Assembly: GCA_902777335.1 (NCBI GenBank)
Contig: CACYTF010000027.1
Span: forward strand, 1 to 51,717
DNA from: an uncultured Eubacteriales bacterium
GTDB taxonomy: Bacteria; Bacillota; Clostridia; Christensenellales; Aristaeellaceae
DNA: 51,717 bases
Direction: 5' to 3'
The position numbers were made by a program, and so were the translations under genes. The notes under the pieces are model-generated. The model searched no databases, was not told the DNA's origin, and saw nothing but the letters and a program-made list of their open reading frames with translations. The first letter of the stretch is position 1. Each line of letters opens with the position of its first letter. Below are positions 18,549-27,939 of this stretch, one piece after another.

Positions 18549-20462
18549 TTATATTATCCGGATGCCGTAGATGCGGCTGGCGCGGGTGCCGACGACGATC
18601 ATGTCGTCGAACACGGCGGGGGTGCCCTCGATGTTGCCCTTCAGCTCGACCTCGGCCACGGTCTTGCCGGTGCGGCCGTCCAGCAGGCGCAGCAGGCCGT
18701 GGGAGTTGCCCACCAGCACATAGCCCTTGCCGGAGGGGCTGTACAGGCAGGTGGGGGAGGACCAGCCGTAGCGGGTCATGGACCTGGACCACACGGTCTC
18801 GCCGGTCTGCTTGTCCAGCGCGTACAGCATGCCGTTGGTGTCCTTGGTGCGGGCCACGTGGTAGTACACCAGGTCCGACAGCTCGCCCTTGCCCACGGCG
18901 GGCGTGGCGAAGCTGCCGCCGCCGTTGTCGTCGTTCTGGTGGATCGGGTCGGAATCCCGCGCCCACAGCAGCTCGCCCGTCAGCGCGTTCAGCTTGAACA
19001 TCTGGCTGGTGCCGTTGCTGCCGCGCTTGTCCAGCTCGTTGGCGGCGTACAGGCCCACCAGGCCGTCGGCCTCGGGCTCTATGACCAGGCTGGCGTCGAT
19101 GTCGTCCTTGCCGTCAAAGCACCAGACCAGCTCCATGGTGTTCAGGTCCACGCACTGTATGATGCCGATGTTCGTGGCGAAGTAGGCGTAGTGGTTGTAG
19201 ACGGCCACCGAGTTCTCGGTGCCCATCTTGCCCCCGGCGGACTGCTGGTAGACGTAGCGGGATATGGCGGGGGACACGGCCACCGAGCCGGTGTACTGCC
19301 GGGTGTTCAGCGCCACCTTGTACAGCACGCCGTTTTCGCCGCAGGTGATCATGGTGTCCGAAGCGCCGTCCACCACCGGCGAGCAGTCGAAGGCCCACCA
19401 GCCGCGCAGGGCCGCGGGGTCCTGCCCGTCCAGGAAGTACAGCAGCTTCTGGTCGATCAGGCTCCAGATGCGGGTGCCGCAGGCCACGCGCTTGCCGCCC
19501 ACGTCGTAGATGCCCTGGCCGCAGTACAACAGCGGCACGCCCCGGGGGTCCACCGTCAGGCTGCCCTTGATGGGCGCGCGGATGTTGATGGGGCTGCGGG
19601 TCTCCTCGCCGTCGTCCAGGTCCAGGAAGTAGATGTGGCCGTCCAGCGTGGCGTAGAGCACCTCCACCAGGCCGTCCTTGTCGCGCTTGGCCGCGTCGAT
19701 GTTCATCTGGGCGCGCAGGTCGGCGGGCCAGCGCACCAGGCTGCACTGGCCGGTCCAGCCCACGCCGCTCCACTCGTCCAGCCCGCCGATGCCCTTCTGC
19801 CAGACCACCTTCATCCTTCTGGGGTTCTCGGGGATCTCGCCGTAGGCCCCGCCGTCGCGGTAGTTGCTGCCGCGGAAGGTGGTCACGCCCTCCAGCCGGG
19901 CGTAGTCCGCCGAGGAGCCCATCTGAATCTCCTTCGCGTCGGTCATGAATATGCCGTCCGCCTGCTCCGCCGGGTAGCTCCGGGTCATGCTCAGAAGGCC
20001 GTTTTCCGCCGGGTCGGCGTAGGTCGCGCCCGGGGCCGCCTGCTGCGAAAACACCGAGGCCGCCAGGCTTTCCGCCGGCTTTTCCTCCGGCTGGGGCGCC
20101 GGCTGCTGCGTGGCGGTGGGCGCCGCCGTCACGGCCCGGGTGGGCTCGGCGGCGGGTGCGTCGGTCGCTTCGGGGGCGGGTTCGGGGGTCGCCTCGGCGG
20201 CGGGCGTTGCCGTGACTTCGTCCATGGGTTCGGCGGTCGGGCCGTCCGCCCGCGGGGGGTCGCGGTACATGTCCCGCAGCGGGGCGGCGACCTCCACCTC
20301 CGGCTTAAAGCCCTGGGCGCGCCTGGGCAGCAGCGATACCGCCAGCACCGCCGCGCCGCCGATGGCGATCAGCAGGCACAGCGATGCCGCGGCGATGTTG
20401 AGCGCGCGCCGCCTTCGGGCGCGCCGCCGTTGCGCCCTGCGCCGGTTGGTTCTGTCCGTCAT
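18549..20462 (-). CDS. Membrane-anchored PQQ-like beta-propeller protein
   Basis: Predicted to be anchored in the membrane with its propeller outside; 637 residues. A basic N terminus (RRRAQRRRARRRR) precedes one membrane segment (about 20-46, ALNIAAASLCLLIAIGGAAV). A Pro/Ala/Thr/Glu-rich linker follows to about residue 150 (ATPEPAPEATDAPAAEP). The rest contains repeated beta-propeller blades of the PQQ/WD-like type, such as YATLDGHIYFLDLDDGEE, LNALTGELLWARDSDP and DKQTGETVWSRSMTRYGW. Such proteins may bind cell wall or act in envelope assembly (compare BamB); no cofactor-binding role can be claimed. No clear promoter was identified upstream; rarA lies downstream in the same direction. Confidence 0.85.
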   Translation of the reverse strand: MTDRTNRRRAQRRRARRRRALNIAAASLCLLIAIGGAAVLAVSLLPRRAQGFKPEVEVAAPLRDMYRDPPRADGPTAEPMDEVTATPAAEATPEPAPEATDAPAAEPTRAVTAAPTATQQPAPQPEEKPAESLAASVFSQQAAPGATYADPAENGLLSMTRSYPAEQADGIFMTDAKEIQMGSSADYARLEGVTTFRGSNYRDGGAYGEIPENPRRMKVVWQKGIGGLDEWSGVGWTGQCSLVRWPADLRAQMNIDAAKRDKDGLVEVLYATLDGHIYFLDLDDGEETRSPINIRAPIKGSLTVDPRGVPLLYCGQGIYDVGGKRVACGTRIWSLIDQKLLYFLDGQDPAALRGWWAFDCSPVVDGASDTMITCGENGVLYKVALNTRQYTGSVAVSPAISRYVYQQSAGGKMGTENSVAVYNHYAYFATNIGIIQCVDLNTMELVWCFDGKDDIDASLVIEPEADGLVGLYAANELDKRGSNGTSQMFKLNALTGELLWARDSDPIHQNDDNGGGSFATPAVGKGELSDLVYYHVARTKDTNGMLYALDKQTGETVWSRSMTRYGWSSPTCLYSPSGKGYVLVGNSHGLLRLLDGRTGKTVAEVELKGNIEGTPAVFDDMIVVGTRASRIYGIRII

Positions 20463-20579
20463 GTCTGTCCGTCATCCTGTCATCAAAATGTTGTCAAAAA
20501 GAAATCATATTTCATTATACACAATGATCTTTGAGCGCTATTTAAAAATGTATTTCAAATGTATGAAGTTGACGGGGCC

Positions 20580-20649
20580 AAAACCTGACACGGGGACGGT
20601 CCTGTTGACAGGAAAAGTTGTCAACAGGACCGTCCCCGTGTCAGGTTTT
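20580..20649. repeat. 31-base perfect inverted repeat of the GGGGACGGTYC family
   Basis: Arms 20580-20610 and 20619-20649 are exact inverses (the first contains CCTGACACGGGGACGGTCCT), with an 8-base loop. It sits between the stop of the flavoprotein gene and the start of the propeller gene. It could end transcription of the flavoprotein gene, but it belongs to a repeat family also found at 26468-26543 and 33559-33619. Confidence 0.9.
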
Positions 20650-20657
20650 TGGCGGCG

Positions 20658-22034
20658 CTACGCCTCGGCGATGCGGCGCGCCACGTACACGCCGCTGGCG
20701 CTGGTTTGGCTCAGGGAGTGGGTGACGCCGCTGCCGTCGCCGATCACGTACAGGCCCCTGTGGCAGGTCTGCAGGTCGTTGTCCAGGGCCACCTCCATGT
20801 TGTAGAACTTCACCTCCACGCCGTAGAGCAGCGTGTCGTCGTTGGCGGTGCCGGGGGCGATCTTGTCCAGGGCGTAGAGCATCTCGATGATGCCGTCCAG
20901 TATGCGCTTGGGCAGCACCAGGCTCAGATCGCCCGGGGTGGCGGCCAGCGTGGGCTTCACGATGCCCTCGCTGATGCGCTTGGGGGTGCTGCGGCGGCCC
21001 CGCTCCAGGTCGCCGAAGCGCTGCACGATGGCCCCGCCGCCCAGCATGTTGGACAGCCGCACGATGCTCTCGCCGTAGCCGTTGCTGTCGTGGAAGGGCT
21101 CGGAGAAGTGCTTGGACACCAGCAGCGCGAAGTTGGTGTTGTCGGTCTTGCGGCCCTCGTCCTCGAAGCTGTGGCCGTTCACGGTGACGATGCCGTTGGT
21201 GTTCTCGTTCACCACGATGCCCCGGGGGTTCATGCAGAAGGTGCGCACGTGGTCCTCGTACTTCTCGGTGCGGTACACGATCTTGCTCTCATACAGCTCG
21301 TCGGTGATGTGGGAGAAGATCACCGCGGGCAGCTCCACCCGCACGCCCAGGTCCACCCGGTTGCTCTTGGTGCCGATGCCCAGCTCCCCGCAGACCCGCT
21401 CCATCCACTTGCTGCCGCTGCGGCCCACGGACACCACGCACTTTTCGCACTCGGCGGCCTCGCTGCCGAAGCGCACCCGGTAGCCCGCGTCCTCGCCGAT
21501 GACCTCGATGGCGTCCACCTGGGTGTTGAAGAAGAAGTCCGCCCGGTCCTTCAGACGGTCGAACAGGTTGCCCAGCACCACGTAGTTGATGTCGGTGCCC
21601 AGGTGGCGCACCGACGCCTCCAGCAGCGTCAGCCGGTTCTGCATGCACAGCTTCTTGAAGCGGGTGCCCGCGGTGGAGTACAGCACCGTGCCCTCGCCGC
21701 CGTTTTCCACGTTGATGCGGTCCACGTAGCGCATCAGGTCCATGGCCGCGCCGCGGCCGATGTACTCGTACAGCGTGCCGCCGAAGTCGTTGGTGATGTT
21801 GTACTTGCCGTCGGAGAACGCGCCGGCCCCGCCGAAGCCGTTCATGATGGCGCAGGTGGGGCACTTCACGCAGGCCTTCACCCGGTTGCCGTCGATGGGG
21901 CAGCGCCGCTTGTCCAGCGGGTTGCCGGCCTCGAACACGGCCACCTTCAGCTCCGGGCGCAGCTGGGTCAGCTCCCAGGCGGTGAATATGCCGCCGGGGC
22001 CGGCCCCGATGATGATCACGTCATAATGCTTCAT
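20658..22034 (-). CDS. FAD-dependent oxidoreductase, COG2509-like
   Basis: A 458-residue flavoprotein of a widespread but poorly characterised dehydrogenase family. The N-terminal dinucleotide-binding motif is GAGPGGIFTAWE (about 10-21). A Cys-rich stretch CVKCPTCAIMNGFGGAGAF (about 57-75) could hold a metal centre or redox disulfide; this is inferred. SVGRSGSKWMERVCGELGI is a second FAD-domain landmark, and the C terminus has GLYVIGDGSGVTHSLSQTSA, the usual FAD-binding GD motif. The substrate is unknown. It lies 38 bases downstream of the PAS-GGDEF-EAL gene in the same direction and may share its promoter. A perfect inverted repeat follows the stop. Confidence 0.9.
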   Translation of the reverse strand: MKHYDVIIIGAGPGGIFTAWELTQLRPELKVAVFEAGNPLDKRRCPIDGNRVKACVKCPTCAIMNGFGGAGAFSDGKYNITNDFGGTLYEYIGRGAAMDLMRYVDRINVENGGEGTVLYSTAGTRFKKLCMQNRLTLLEASVRHLGTDINYVVLGNLFDRLKDRADFFFNTQVDAIEVIGEDAGYRVRFGSEAAECEKCVVSVGRSGSKWMERVCGELGIGTKSNRVDLGVRVELPAVIFSHITDELYESKIVYRTEKYEDHVRTFCMNPRGIVVNENTNGIVTVNGHSFEDEGRKTDNTNFALLVSKHFSEPFHDSNGYGESIVRLSNMLGGGAIVQRFGDLERGRRSTPKRISEGIVKPTLAATPGDLSLVLPKRILDGIIEMLYALDKIAPGTANDDTLLYGVEVKFYNMEVALDNDLQTCHRGLYVIGDGSGVTHSLSQTSASGVYVARRIAEA

Positions 22035-22072
22035 AGAATCCTCCGGGGGTTTGTCGTGGGTTCCGCTTTTTT

Positions 22073-24961
22073 CTACGCTTCCCGGAAGATGCAGATGTAT
22101 TCCACCTTGCTGCTCTTGTCGCTGACGTAGTTGTTCTTCATGTGCAGGCGCATGCTCCGGCCCTCCTGCAAATTGACGGTGAAGTCGAACTCCAAGGGCT
22201 TGTGGTCCTTCAGGGCGTTCATGGTCACCTCGCCCAGCTTCGCGGCCGCCTCGGGAGCCATGTTGCGGTACAGCTCGCCGCTGTTCAGCAGCTTCTCAAA
22301 GCCCTTGGCGTTCAGGCCCATCCTGTCCTCCAGCCCGTGGATGATCACCCGGTACTTCCAGCTGTCGCCCTTCTTGCGCACGAACACCACGTCGTCGGTG
22401 ATGAACCGGCTCAGAAGCCGCATCTGGTTGCGCAGCTTCATGACCTCGGTGACGTCCACGGCCACGTTCTGCAGGCAGACCTGGCCGTCGACCTCCACCA
22501 GGCGGCTCTGGTTGACCACGTAGATGTAGCCGCCGTCCTTGCGCTTCAGGCGGAAGGGCTTGTTGGCGGGCAGCTTGCCCCGGCGGATGTCCTCCAGGCG
22601 CCGCTCCAGGATTTCCCGGTCGTCCCGGTGCACCATGTCGATCAGGCGGTTGTCAAAGCCCGACGCGATCTCCTCGGCGGTGTAGCCCACCATGTCCAGA
22701 AAGCCCTGGCTCACGTAGTAGAAATCGTAGGTGCCGTCCGCGGCGCAGCGGGAATAGCCGCCGGGCAGCTCGGTGTTCACGTACTGCATCTCGGTCACGT
22801 CGCGCACGGCGCAGTAGAACAGCGCGCCCTGCTCGCTCTGCTCCATGAAGTACATCTGCAGCGCGTACCAGGCCAGCGTGCCGTTGGGCTTGTACACCCG
22901 CACCACGCAGCGCGCGCCGTTCACCCGGTCCGCGGCGGCGCGCTTCATCGCCTCGTTCAGCAGCGGCGCGTCCTCGGGGTAGAAGAAGCTCTGTATGTCG
23001 GTGCGCCGGGCCTCCATCTCGTTCAGCGCCATGCCGCACATCTGGTAGAACTGCTGGTTGTAGCGCACGATGTCCACCTTCTGGCCGTCCCAGCGGTAGA
23101 TGGCCACCGCGCCGAGTATGTTGTTCAGCATCACGTCGCTGAACACGTTCTCGTCCAGGAACTCGCGGGTGTGGAACTGGGAGTTGGCCTTGAACTCAAA
23201 GCCGTTGGGGTCGATGCGCTTGCCGTCGCGGATCAGGTTTTCAAACTCCTCCACCGGCATGGGGCGGTAGAAGTAGTAGCCCTGCATGTACCGGCAGCCC
23301 AGATCCGACAGGAAGCTGATCTGCTCCTTGGTCTCCACGCCCTCCACGATGATGGGCAGCGTCATGGTCTTGGCCATGCTGATGATCGATTCCAGTATGT
23401 TCAGGCCCTTGCGGACCTCGCCCTCGTCGATGTGCAAAAACTGGGCGTCCAGCTTCAGTATGTCCACGTTCAGGCTGTGCAGCATGTTCAGCGAGGAATA
23501 GCCGCTGCCGAAGTCGTCCATCAGCACCAGAAAGCCCGCCTCGCGCAGGCGGCGCACGGTCTCGCGCACCACGGCGGTGTCCTCCACATAGGCGGACTCG
23601 GTGATCTCGATCTTGATCAGGTTGGCGGGCAGGCCGTACTTCTCCAGCAGCGCGCTGAAGTGGGCGGGCACGTCGATGCTGAACACGTCGATCTGCGACA
23701 CGTTCACCGAGATCGGCACGGCCCGATGGCCCGAGTCGATCCAACCCCGCAGCCACCGGCACACGCCCTCCCAGATGAACTTGTCCAGGTTCGTGACCAT
23801 GCCGTACTTCTCCAGGATCGGCACGAAGCGGGTGGGCGGGATCATCTTGCCGGCGGCCGTGCGCCAGCGGGCCAGCGACTCCGCGCCGACCACGTTGCCC
23901 GTGGACACCCGGCACTGGGGCTGCAGGCAGAAGAAGATCTCGCCGTCGTCCAGCGCCTTCTGGAACTTGCAGATGATCCGGTATTCCTCGGTGTTCTTCT
24001 CGTGGATGGTGGGGCTGTAGATGCGTATGCGGTTCCTGAAATCGCCCTTGATCTGCTCGGCGGTGAGCGCGGCGTGGTTGTAGGCCGCCATGATCTCGTC
24101 CTCCGGCGCGTCGATCAGGCAGATGCCGAAGGCGGGCCTGAAGCCCACCGCGTCGCCCTGGGAGGCGATCACGCCCTGGATCTCGTCGAACAGCGCGTTG
24201 ATGCGCTTGATGTCGTAGGGGTACAGCAGCGCGAAATCGTCCTGCCCGCGATAGCCGGCCAGGCCGCCGGTCTCCCGCTCCTCGCGCTGCAGGATCTCGC
24301 CGATCTCCGCCAGCAGGAAGTGGCCCACCTGCTGGCCGTACCAGTCGCAGTACAGCTTGAAGTTCTCCACGTCCAGCGCGATCACGCACCACTCGCCGGC
24401 CAGCGCGGGCAGCCTTCTCTGGGCCACGTCGAAGAACTCGCGGTCCAGCAGCAGCCCCGTCAGGTCGTCCCGCCGGGAGGCGGCGGCGCTGGAGGCGGTG
24501 GGGGCCAGGCGGCCCTGCTCCCGCAGCTTCTGGGCGTTCACGTCGTAGACGTAGCAGCGGAGGATGCCCTCGCCCAGGCCGTTGCGCGCGCCGGACACCA
24601 CCACCTGGCGGATCCAAAGCCAGGCGCCGTCCACCGCGCGGTACCGGAACTCGGCCTGCACCACGCCCGGGGGATCGGCCTTCTCCAGCCGCCGGGCGAT
24701 GGTGTCCGGGTCCATCAGGTCGTAGTAGATCTGGCGGTCCTGCGGGTGCACCATGTGGTCCGCGCTGTAGCGGAACAGCTCGCTCCAGCTGCCCTTCATG
24801 ATGGGCACGAAGTACTTGCCGTCGATGTGGTAGAGGTTGCGGCAGCGATCGTTGATCAGGTCGATCTCCACCAGGTCCTCGAAGGGAGAGGCGTTCAGAC
24901 GGTCTGTCAGCGTCTGGTAATCCGAACCCTGGGTGCTCAGGTTCAGCCAATCGGGCTTCAC
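22073..24961 (-). CDS. PAS-GGDEF-EAL-PAS signalling protein (probable c-di-GMP phosphodiesterase)
   Basis: Cytoplasmic signalling protein of 962 residues. Order: PAS-like domain (about 20-145), GGDEF domain (about 160-330), EAL domain (about 345-590), two PAS-like domains (about 620-850) and a C-terminal tail. The GGDEF signature reads GQDDF, so cyclase activity is doubtful. The EAL domain keeps the catalytic set: ESLARW (for EALxR), NVSQID, IEITESAY, DDFGSGYSS, LKLDAQF, VEGVETKEQ and QGYYFYRPMP. Breakdown of c-di-GMP under PAS control is therefore likely. GTG 24961 is chosen for AAGGAGG 7 bases upstream; the 84-base in-frame extension starts inside the promoter region. PAS ligands are unknown. 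Confidence 0.9.
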   Translation of the reverse strand: MKPDWLNLSTQGSDYQTLTDRLNASPFEDLVEIDLINDRCRNLYHIDGKYFVPIMKGSWSELFRYSADHMVHPQDRQIYYDLMDPDTIARRLEKADPPGVVQAEFRYRAVDGAWLWIRQVVVSGARNGLGEGILRCYVYDVNAQKLREQGRLAPTASSAAASRRDDLTGLLLDREFFDVAQRRLPALAGEWCVIALDVENFKLYCDWYGQQVGHFLLAEIGEILQREERETGGLAGYRGQDDFALLYPYDIKRINALFDEIQGVIASQGDAVGFRPAFGICLIDAPEDEIMAAYNHAALTAEQIKGDFRNRIRIYSPTIHEKNTEEYRIICKFQKALDDGEIFFCLQPQCRVSTGNVVGAESLARWRTAAGKMIPPTRFVPILEKYGMVTNLDKFIWEGVCRWLRGWIDSGHRAVPISVNVSQIDVFSIDVPAHFSALLEKYGLPANLIKIEITESAYVEDTAVVRETVRRLREAGFLVLMDDFGSGYSSLNMLHSLNVDILKLDAQFLHIDEGEVRKGLNILESIISMAKTMTLPIIVEGVETKEQISFLSDLGCRYMQGYYFYRPMPVEEFENLIRDGKRIDPNGFEFKANSQFHTREFLDENVFSDVMLNNILGAVAIYRWDGQKVDIVRYNQQFYQMCGMALNEMEARRTDIQSFFYPEDAPLLNEAMKRAAADRVNGARCVVRVYKPNGTLAWYALQMYFMEQSEQGALFYCAVRDVTEMQYVNTELPGGYSRCAADGTYDFYYVSQGFLDMVGYTAEEIASGFDNRLIDMVHRDDREILERRLEDIRRGKLPANKPFRLKRKDGGYIYVVNQSRLVEVDGQVCLQNVAVDVTEVMKLRNQMRLLSRFITDDVVFVRKKGDSWKYRVIIHGLEDRMGLNAKGFEKLLNSGELYRNMAPEAAAKLGEVTMNALKDHKPLEFDFTVNLQEGRSMRLHMKNNYVSDKSSKVEYICIFREA

Positions 24962-25004
24962 GGCGGCGCCTCCTTCCCAAAATGTACCGGTCGACAATAC
25001 AGTG

Positions 25005-25033
25005 ATTTTATCACACATGCGCAATCGATGCAA
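25005..25033 (-). promoter_or_regulatory. Promoter of the PAS-GGDEF-EAL gene
   Basis: Minus strand TTGCAT, 17 bases, TAAAAT, about 45 bases before the GTG start; divergent from the reductase promoter. Confidence 0.7.
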
Positions 25034-25094
25034 GGGACAGAGCACACAAAAAACCGCAAATCAGCGGAAAAAACGCCGTGCGGCGCGCGCGCCC

Positions 25095-25123
25095 TTGAAA
25101 AAGGCGGCGGCTTGGTCTATAAT
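25095..25123 (+). promoter_or_regulatory. SigA-type promoter of the aldo/keto reductase gene
   Basis: TTGAAA, 17 bases, TATAAT, ending 33 bases before ATG 25157. Confidence 0.85.
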
Positions 25124-25156
25124 GGGCAAAAACCGTATGGGAGAGGAGCGCGCCGT

Positions 25157-26338
25157 ATGCAATACCGCAAGAACCTCAAAAACGGCGACGCGCTGTCCGC
25201 GCTGGGCTTCGGCTGCATGCGCTTTACCCGGCGCGGCGGCGGCATCGACCAGGAGAAGGCCGATCGGGAGATGGGCCTGGCGCTGGATCTGGGCGTCAAC
25301 TACTTCGACACGGCCTACGTCTACCCCGGCAGCGAGGTCTGCCTGGGCAACTTCATCGCTTCCCGGGGCTGCCGGGACAAGGTGCGCATCGCCACCAAGC
25401 TGCCCCACTACCGGGTGAACCGGCGGGAGGACCTGGACCGCTACTTTGCCGAGGAGCTGCAGCGGCTGAAGACCGACCACGTGGACTACTACCTGATGCA
25501 CATGCTCAACGACGCCGAGAGCTGGGCGCGGCTGCGCGGCCTGGGCGTGGAGGCGTGGCTGGCGGAAAAGCGGGCCTGCGGCGCGATCCGCAACGCGGGC
25601 TTCTCGTTCCACGGCGGCACGCTGCAGTTCAAGGCGCTGGCGGACGCCTGGGACTGGGACTTCTGCCAGATCCAGTTCAACTACATGGACGAGCACAGCC
25701 AGGCCGGCGTCGAGGGCCTGAACTACGCCGCGGAAAAGGGCCTGCCGGTGATCATCATGGAGCCCCTTCGGGGCGGCCGGCTGGCGGACGGCCTGCCCGG
25801 TGCCGCGAAGCGCGTGTTCGAGGCGGCCCGGCCCCAAAGAACGCCCGCGGACTGGGGCCTGCGCTGGGTCTGGAACCACCCCGAGGTCACGGTGGTGCTC
25901 TCCGGCATGAACGACGTGAGCCAGGTGCGGGAGAACTGCCGCATCGCCGGGGAGAGCCTGCCGAACGCCCTGACGGCGGATGAGCTTGCCGTCTACGACC
26001 GGGCGCTTCAGGCCATCCGCGGCGTCACGAAGGTGGGCTGCACCGGCTGCGGCTACTGCCAGCCCTGCCCCAGGGGCGTGGACATTCCCACCTGCTTCTC
26101 CGCCTACAACGACAGCTATTCCGAGGGCCTGGCCACCGGCATGCGCGAATACCTGATGTGCACCACGCTGCGCAAGGTGCGCAGCAACGCCGGCCTGTGC
26201 GTGAAGTGCGGCAAGTGCGAACAGCACTGCCCCCAGCACATCGACATCCGCAACCAGCTGAACAACGTCAAAAAGCGCCTCGAAAACCCCATCTATAAGA
26301 TCGCCGCCTGGGGGGCGGGGCGGGGGATGAAGTATTGA
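25157..26338 (+). CDS. Aldo/keto reductase with C-terminal 4Fe-4S ferredoxin domain
   Basis: Cytoplasmic oxidoreductase of 393 residues. The aldo/keto reductase barrel shows GFGCMRFT, the active-site DTAYVYPGSE (Asp and Tyr), ATKLPHY (Lys) and YYLMHML (His), then VVLSGMNDVSQV. Two Cys clusters follow, CTGCGYCQPCP (about 295-305) and CVKCGKCEQHCPQH (about 348-361), each able to bind a 4Fe-4S cluster. This fusion is common in anaerobes and suggests electron exchange with ferredoxin rather than only NAD(P)H; that is inferred. The reading frame is open far upstream over the opposite-strand gene, but ATG 25157 has GAGAGGAG just upstream and a consensus promoter at the right distance. No substrate is evident. 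Confidence 0.93.
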   Translation: MQYRKNLKNGDALSALGFGCMRFTRRGGGIDQEKADREMGLALDLGVNYFDTAYVYPGSEVCLGNFIASRGCRDKVRIATKLPHYRVNRREDLDRYFAEELQRLKTDHVDYYLMHMLNDAESWARLRGLGVEAWLAEKRACGAIRNAGFSFHGGTLQFKALADAWDWDFCQIQFNYMDEHSQAGVEGLNYAAEKGLPVIIMEPLRGGRLADGLPGAAKRVFEAARPQRTPADWGLRWVWNHPEVTVVLSGMNDVSQVRENCRIAGESLPNALTADELAVYDRALQAIRGVTKVGCTGCGYCQPCPRGVDIPTCFSAYNDSYSEGLATGMREYLMCTTLRKVRSNAGLCVKCGKCEQHCPQHIDIRNQLNNVKKRLENPIYKIAAWGAGRGMKY

Positions 26339-26616
26339 GGACAGTGAGGAATGAGGAATTAGGAATGAGGAATTGTTGTTGAAATCCTGACGGATTTCTT
26401 TGATTAAATGGGGACTGAGTCACTTGGGGACAGGTTCCTATTGACTCATTCAGTTTGGCAAATTGAAGATGACAGCGGGGACGGTTCTCACTGTCATCTT
26501 TTTGGCTGAAAAGATGACAACGAGAACCGTCCCCGCTGTCATCCAATCTAACAAATCCCGTCAGGGATTTGCACCGGAACTCCACTCTCCACTCTCTCCA
26601 CTCTCCCCCTGCCGCA
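26339..26616. repeat. Repeat island between the reductase and histidine kinase genes
   Basis: No gene. In order: GAGGAATTAGGAATGAGGAAT microrepeat, GAAATCCTGACGGATTTC, a GAGTCACTTGGGGACAGG-type palindrome (about 26407-26450), a nested palindrome whose 22-base outer arms are 26468-26489 and 26522-26543 (outer core GCGGGGACGGTTCTC), then AAATCCCGTCAGGGATTT and CACTCTCCACTCTC microrepeats. The outer modules are arranged as inverted pairs around the palindromes, as in the larger island at 11.2 kb. Confidence 0.8.
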
Positions 26617-27939
26617 TCACCCCGGCAGCGTCACCGTAAACGTGGCGCTCTTGCCGGGCACGCTCTCGGCCTGTATGCGGCCGCGGTGGGCCTGCACGAT
26701 GGTGCGGGCGATGGAAAGGCCCAGGCCGTTGCCGGCGACCTCGCTGTTGTGGGAGGCGTCCTCGCGGTAGAAGCGGTCGAATATCTTCTCCAGGTTTTCC
26801 GGGGCGATGCCCTGGCCGGTGTTGTACACGGTGATCACCGCGCCGCGGCCACGGGCGGCGAGCGACAGCCGGATGAGCCCGCCGGGGTCGGAGTACTTCA
26901 GGGCGTTGCTCAGCAGGATCACGGCCAGCTGCTGCAGCATGGCCTCGTCGCCCTTCAGATAGATGCCCTCGGGGATGTCCGTCTCCAGCGTCCGCCCGGC
27001 CTCGAACACGGTGCTCTCAAAGGGCAGGGCCACGCCCAGCAGCGCGTCGGAGAGGTTGAAGCGGACAAGCGCCGCGGCCACGGTGCCCTTGTCCATGCGG
27101 GCCAGCGTCAGAAGGCTCTGTACCAGCGAATCGGCGCGGCGGACCTCCGACTGGATGTAGCCCAGGTACTCGTTTTGCCCGATCTCCCGGCTGAGCACCT
27201 CCGCGTTGGCGGAGATCACGGCCAGCGGCGTCTTGAACTCGTGGCTGGCGTCCCAAACGAACTGCTTCTGACGCTCGAAGGCGGCCTGCACGGGCCGCAG
27301 CATCTTGCGGATCAGCAGGTACGCCCCGGCGCAGAGCAGCAGCCCCGCCAGCGACGCCACCAGCGCCGTGGCGCGCAGCATGCGGTCGGCGGACTGGAAT
27401 TCCAGCCGCGCGTCCAGCACCACCAGCAGCCGCCCGTCGGGGGATTCGCCCTCGGCAAAGGCGTAGTACTGGGTGTCCACCCGGCCCGTGGACGCGCCCG
27501 AGGCCAGCGCGGCCTCGGCGACGGCGGCGATCTGCCGGTCGGTGTACAGGTCGGCGCGGTCGCTGTCCCAGCCCGTCACCTCGCCATCGGCGTTCAGGCG
27601 GATGGTGTAGGCGTTGGCCTGGCTGGCCAGGGTGCCGCCGGACATCTCCAGCCCCGGCTTCTGCCGCCCCTCGCCCTCCGGCAGCGGCGGCGGCGTGCCG
27701 TCGGGCTTCTCCGGCGGCGCTTCGCCGGGCGTGCCGTCGGGCTTCTCCGGGGGCGTCTCGCCGTCCTCGGCGGGGGGCCGCTGGCCGCGGTTCTCGCTGA
27801 GCACCTGCAGCGCCTGGGCCGCCGTGGCGTCGATGTTGCGCAGCGTGATCAGCCGTATGGACAGCACGATGCCCAGCGTCACCAGCACCATCACCCCGAT
27901 GACCAGCAGCGTCAGCCGCCGGCGCAGCTTCGCGATCAC
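26617..27939 (-). CDS. Sensor histidine kinase of a two-component system
   Basis: Membrane sensor kinase, 440 residues. The first membrane segment is at about 10-32 (LTLLVIGVMVLVTLGIVLSI) and the second at about 185-207 (ALVASLAGLLLCAGAYLLI), enclosing an external domain. This contains a repetitive Pro-rich part (PPEKPDGTP units, about residues 55-95). The phosphoacceptor His is in SHEFKTPLAV, the N box in LLSNALKYSDPG, and ATP-lid motifs are GQGIAPE and GNGLGLSIA. It starts with GTG overlapping the stop of the response regulator gene (GTGA) and has GGAGGCGGAG upstream, so the pair is translationally coupled. The signal is unknown; the family is like CiaH/BaeS kinases. Confidence 0.93.
   Translation of the reverse strand: MIAKLRRRLTLLVIGVMVLVTLGIVLSIRLITLRNIDATAAQALQVLSENRGQRPPAEDGETPPEKPDGTPGEAPPEKPDGTPPPLPEGEGRQKPGLEMSGGTLASQANAYTIRLNADGEVTGWDSDRADLYTDRQIAAVAEAALASGASTGRVDTQYYAFAEGESPDGRLLVVLDARLEFQSADRMLRATALVASLAGLLLCAGAYLLIRKMLRPVQAAFERQKQFVWDASHEFKTPLAVISANAEVLSREIGQNEYLGYIQSEVRRADSLVQSLLTLARMDKGTVAAALVRFNLSDALLGVALPFESTVFEAGRTLETDIPEGIYLKGDEAMLQQLAVILLSNALKYSDPGGLIRLSLAARGRGAVITVYNTGQGIAPENLEKIFDRFYREDASHNSEVAGNGLGLSIARTIVQAHRGRIQAESVPGKSATFTVTLPG

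Noticed and set aside
22142..25156. Plus-strand frame continuous with the aldo/keto reductase start
   Set aside because: It is antisense to the PAS-GGDEF-EAL gene; the reductase has its own promoter, ribosome site and ATG at 25157.
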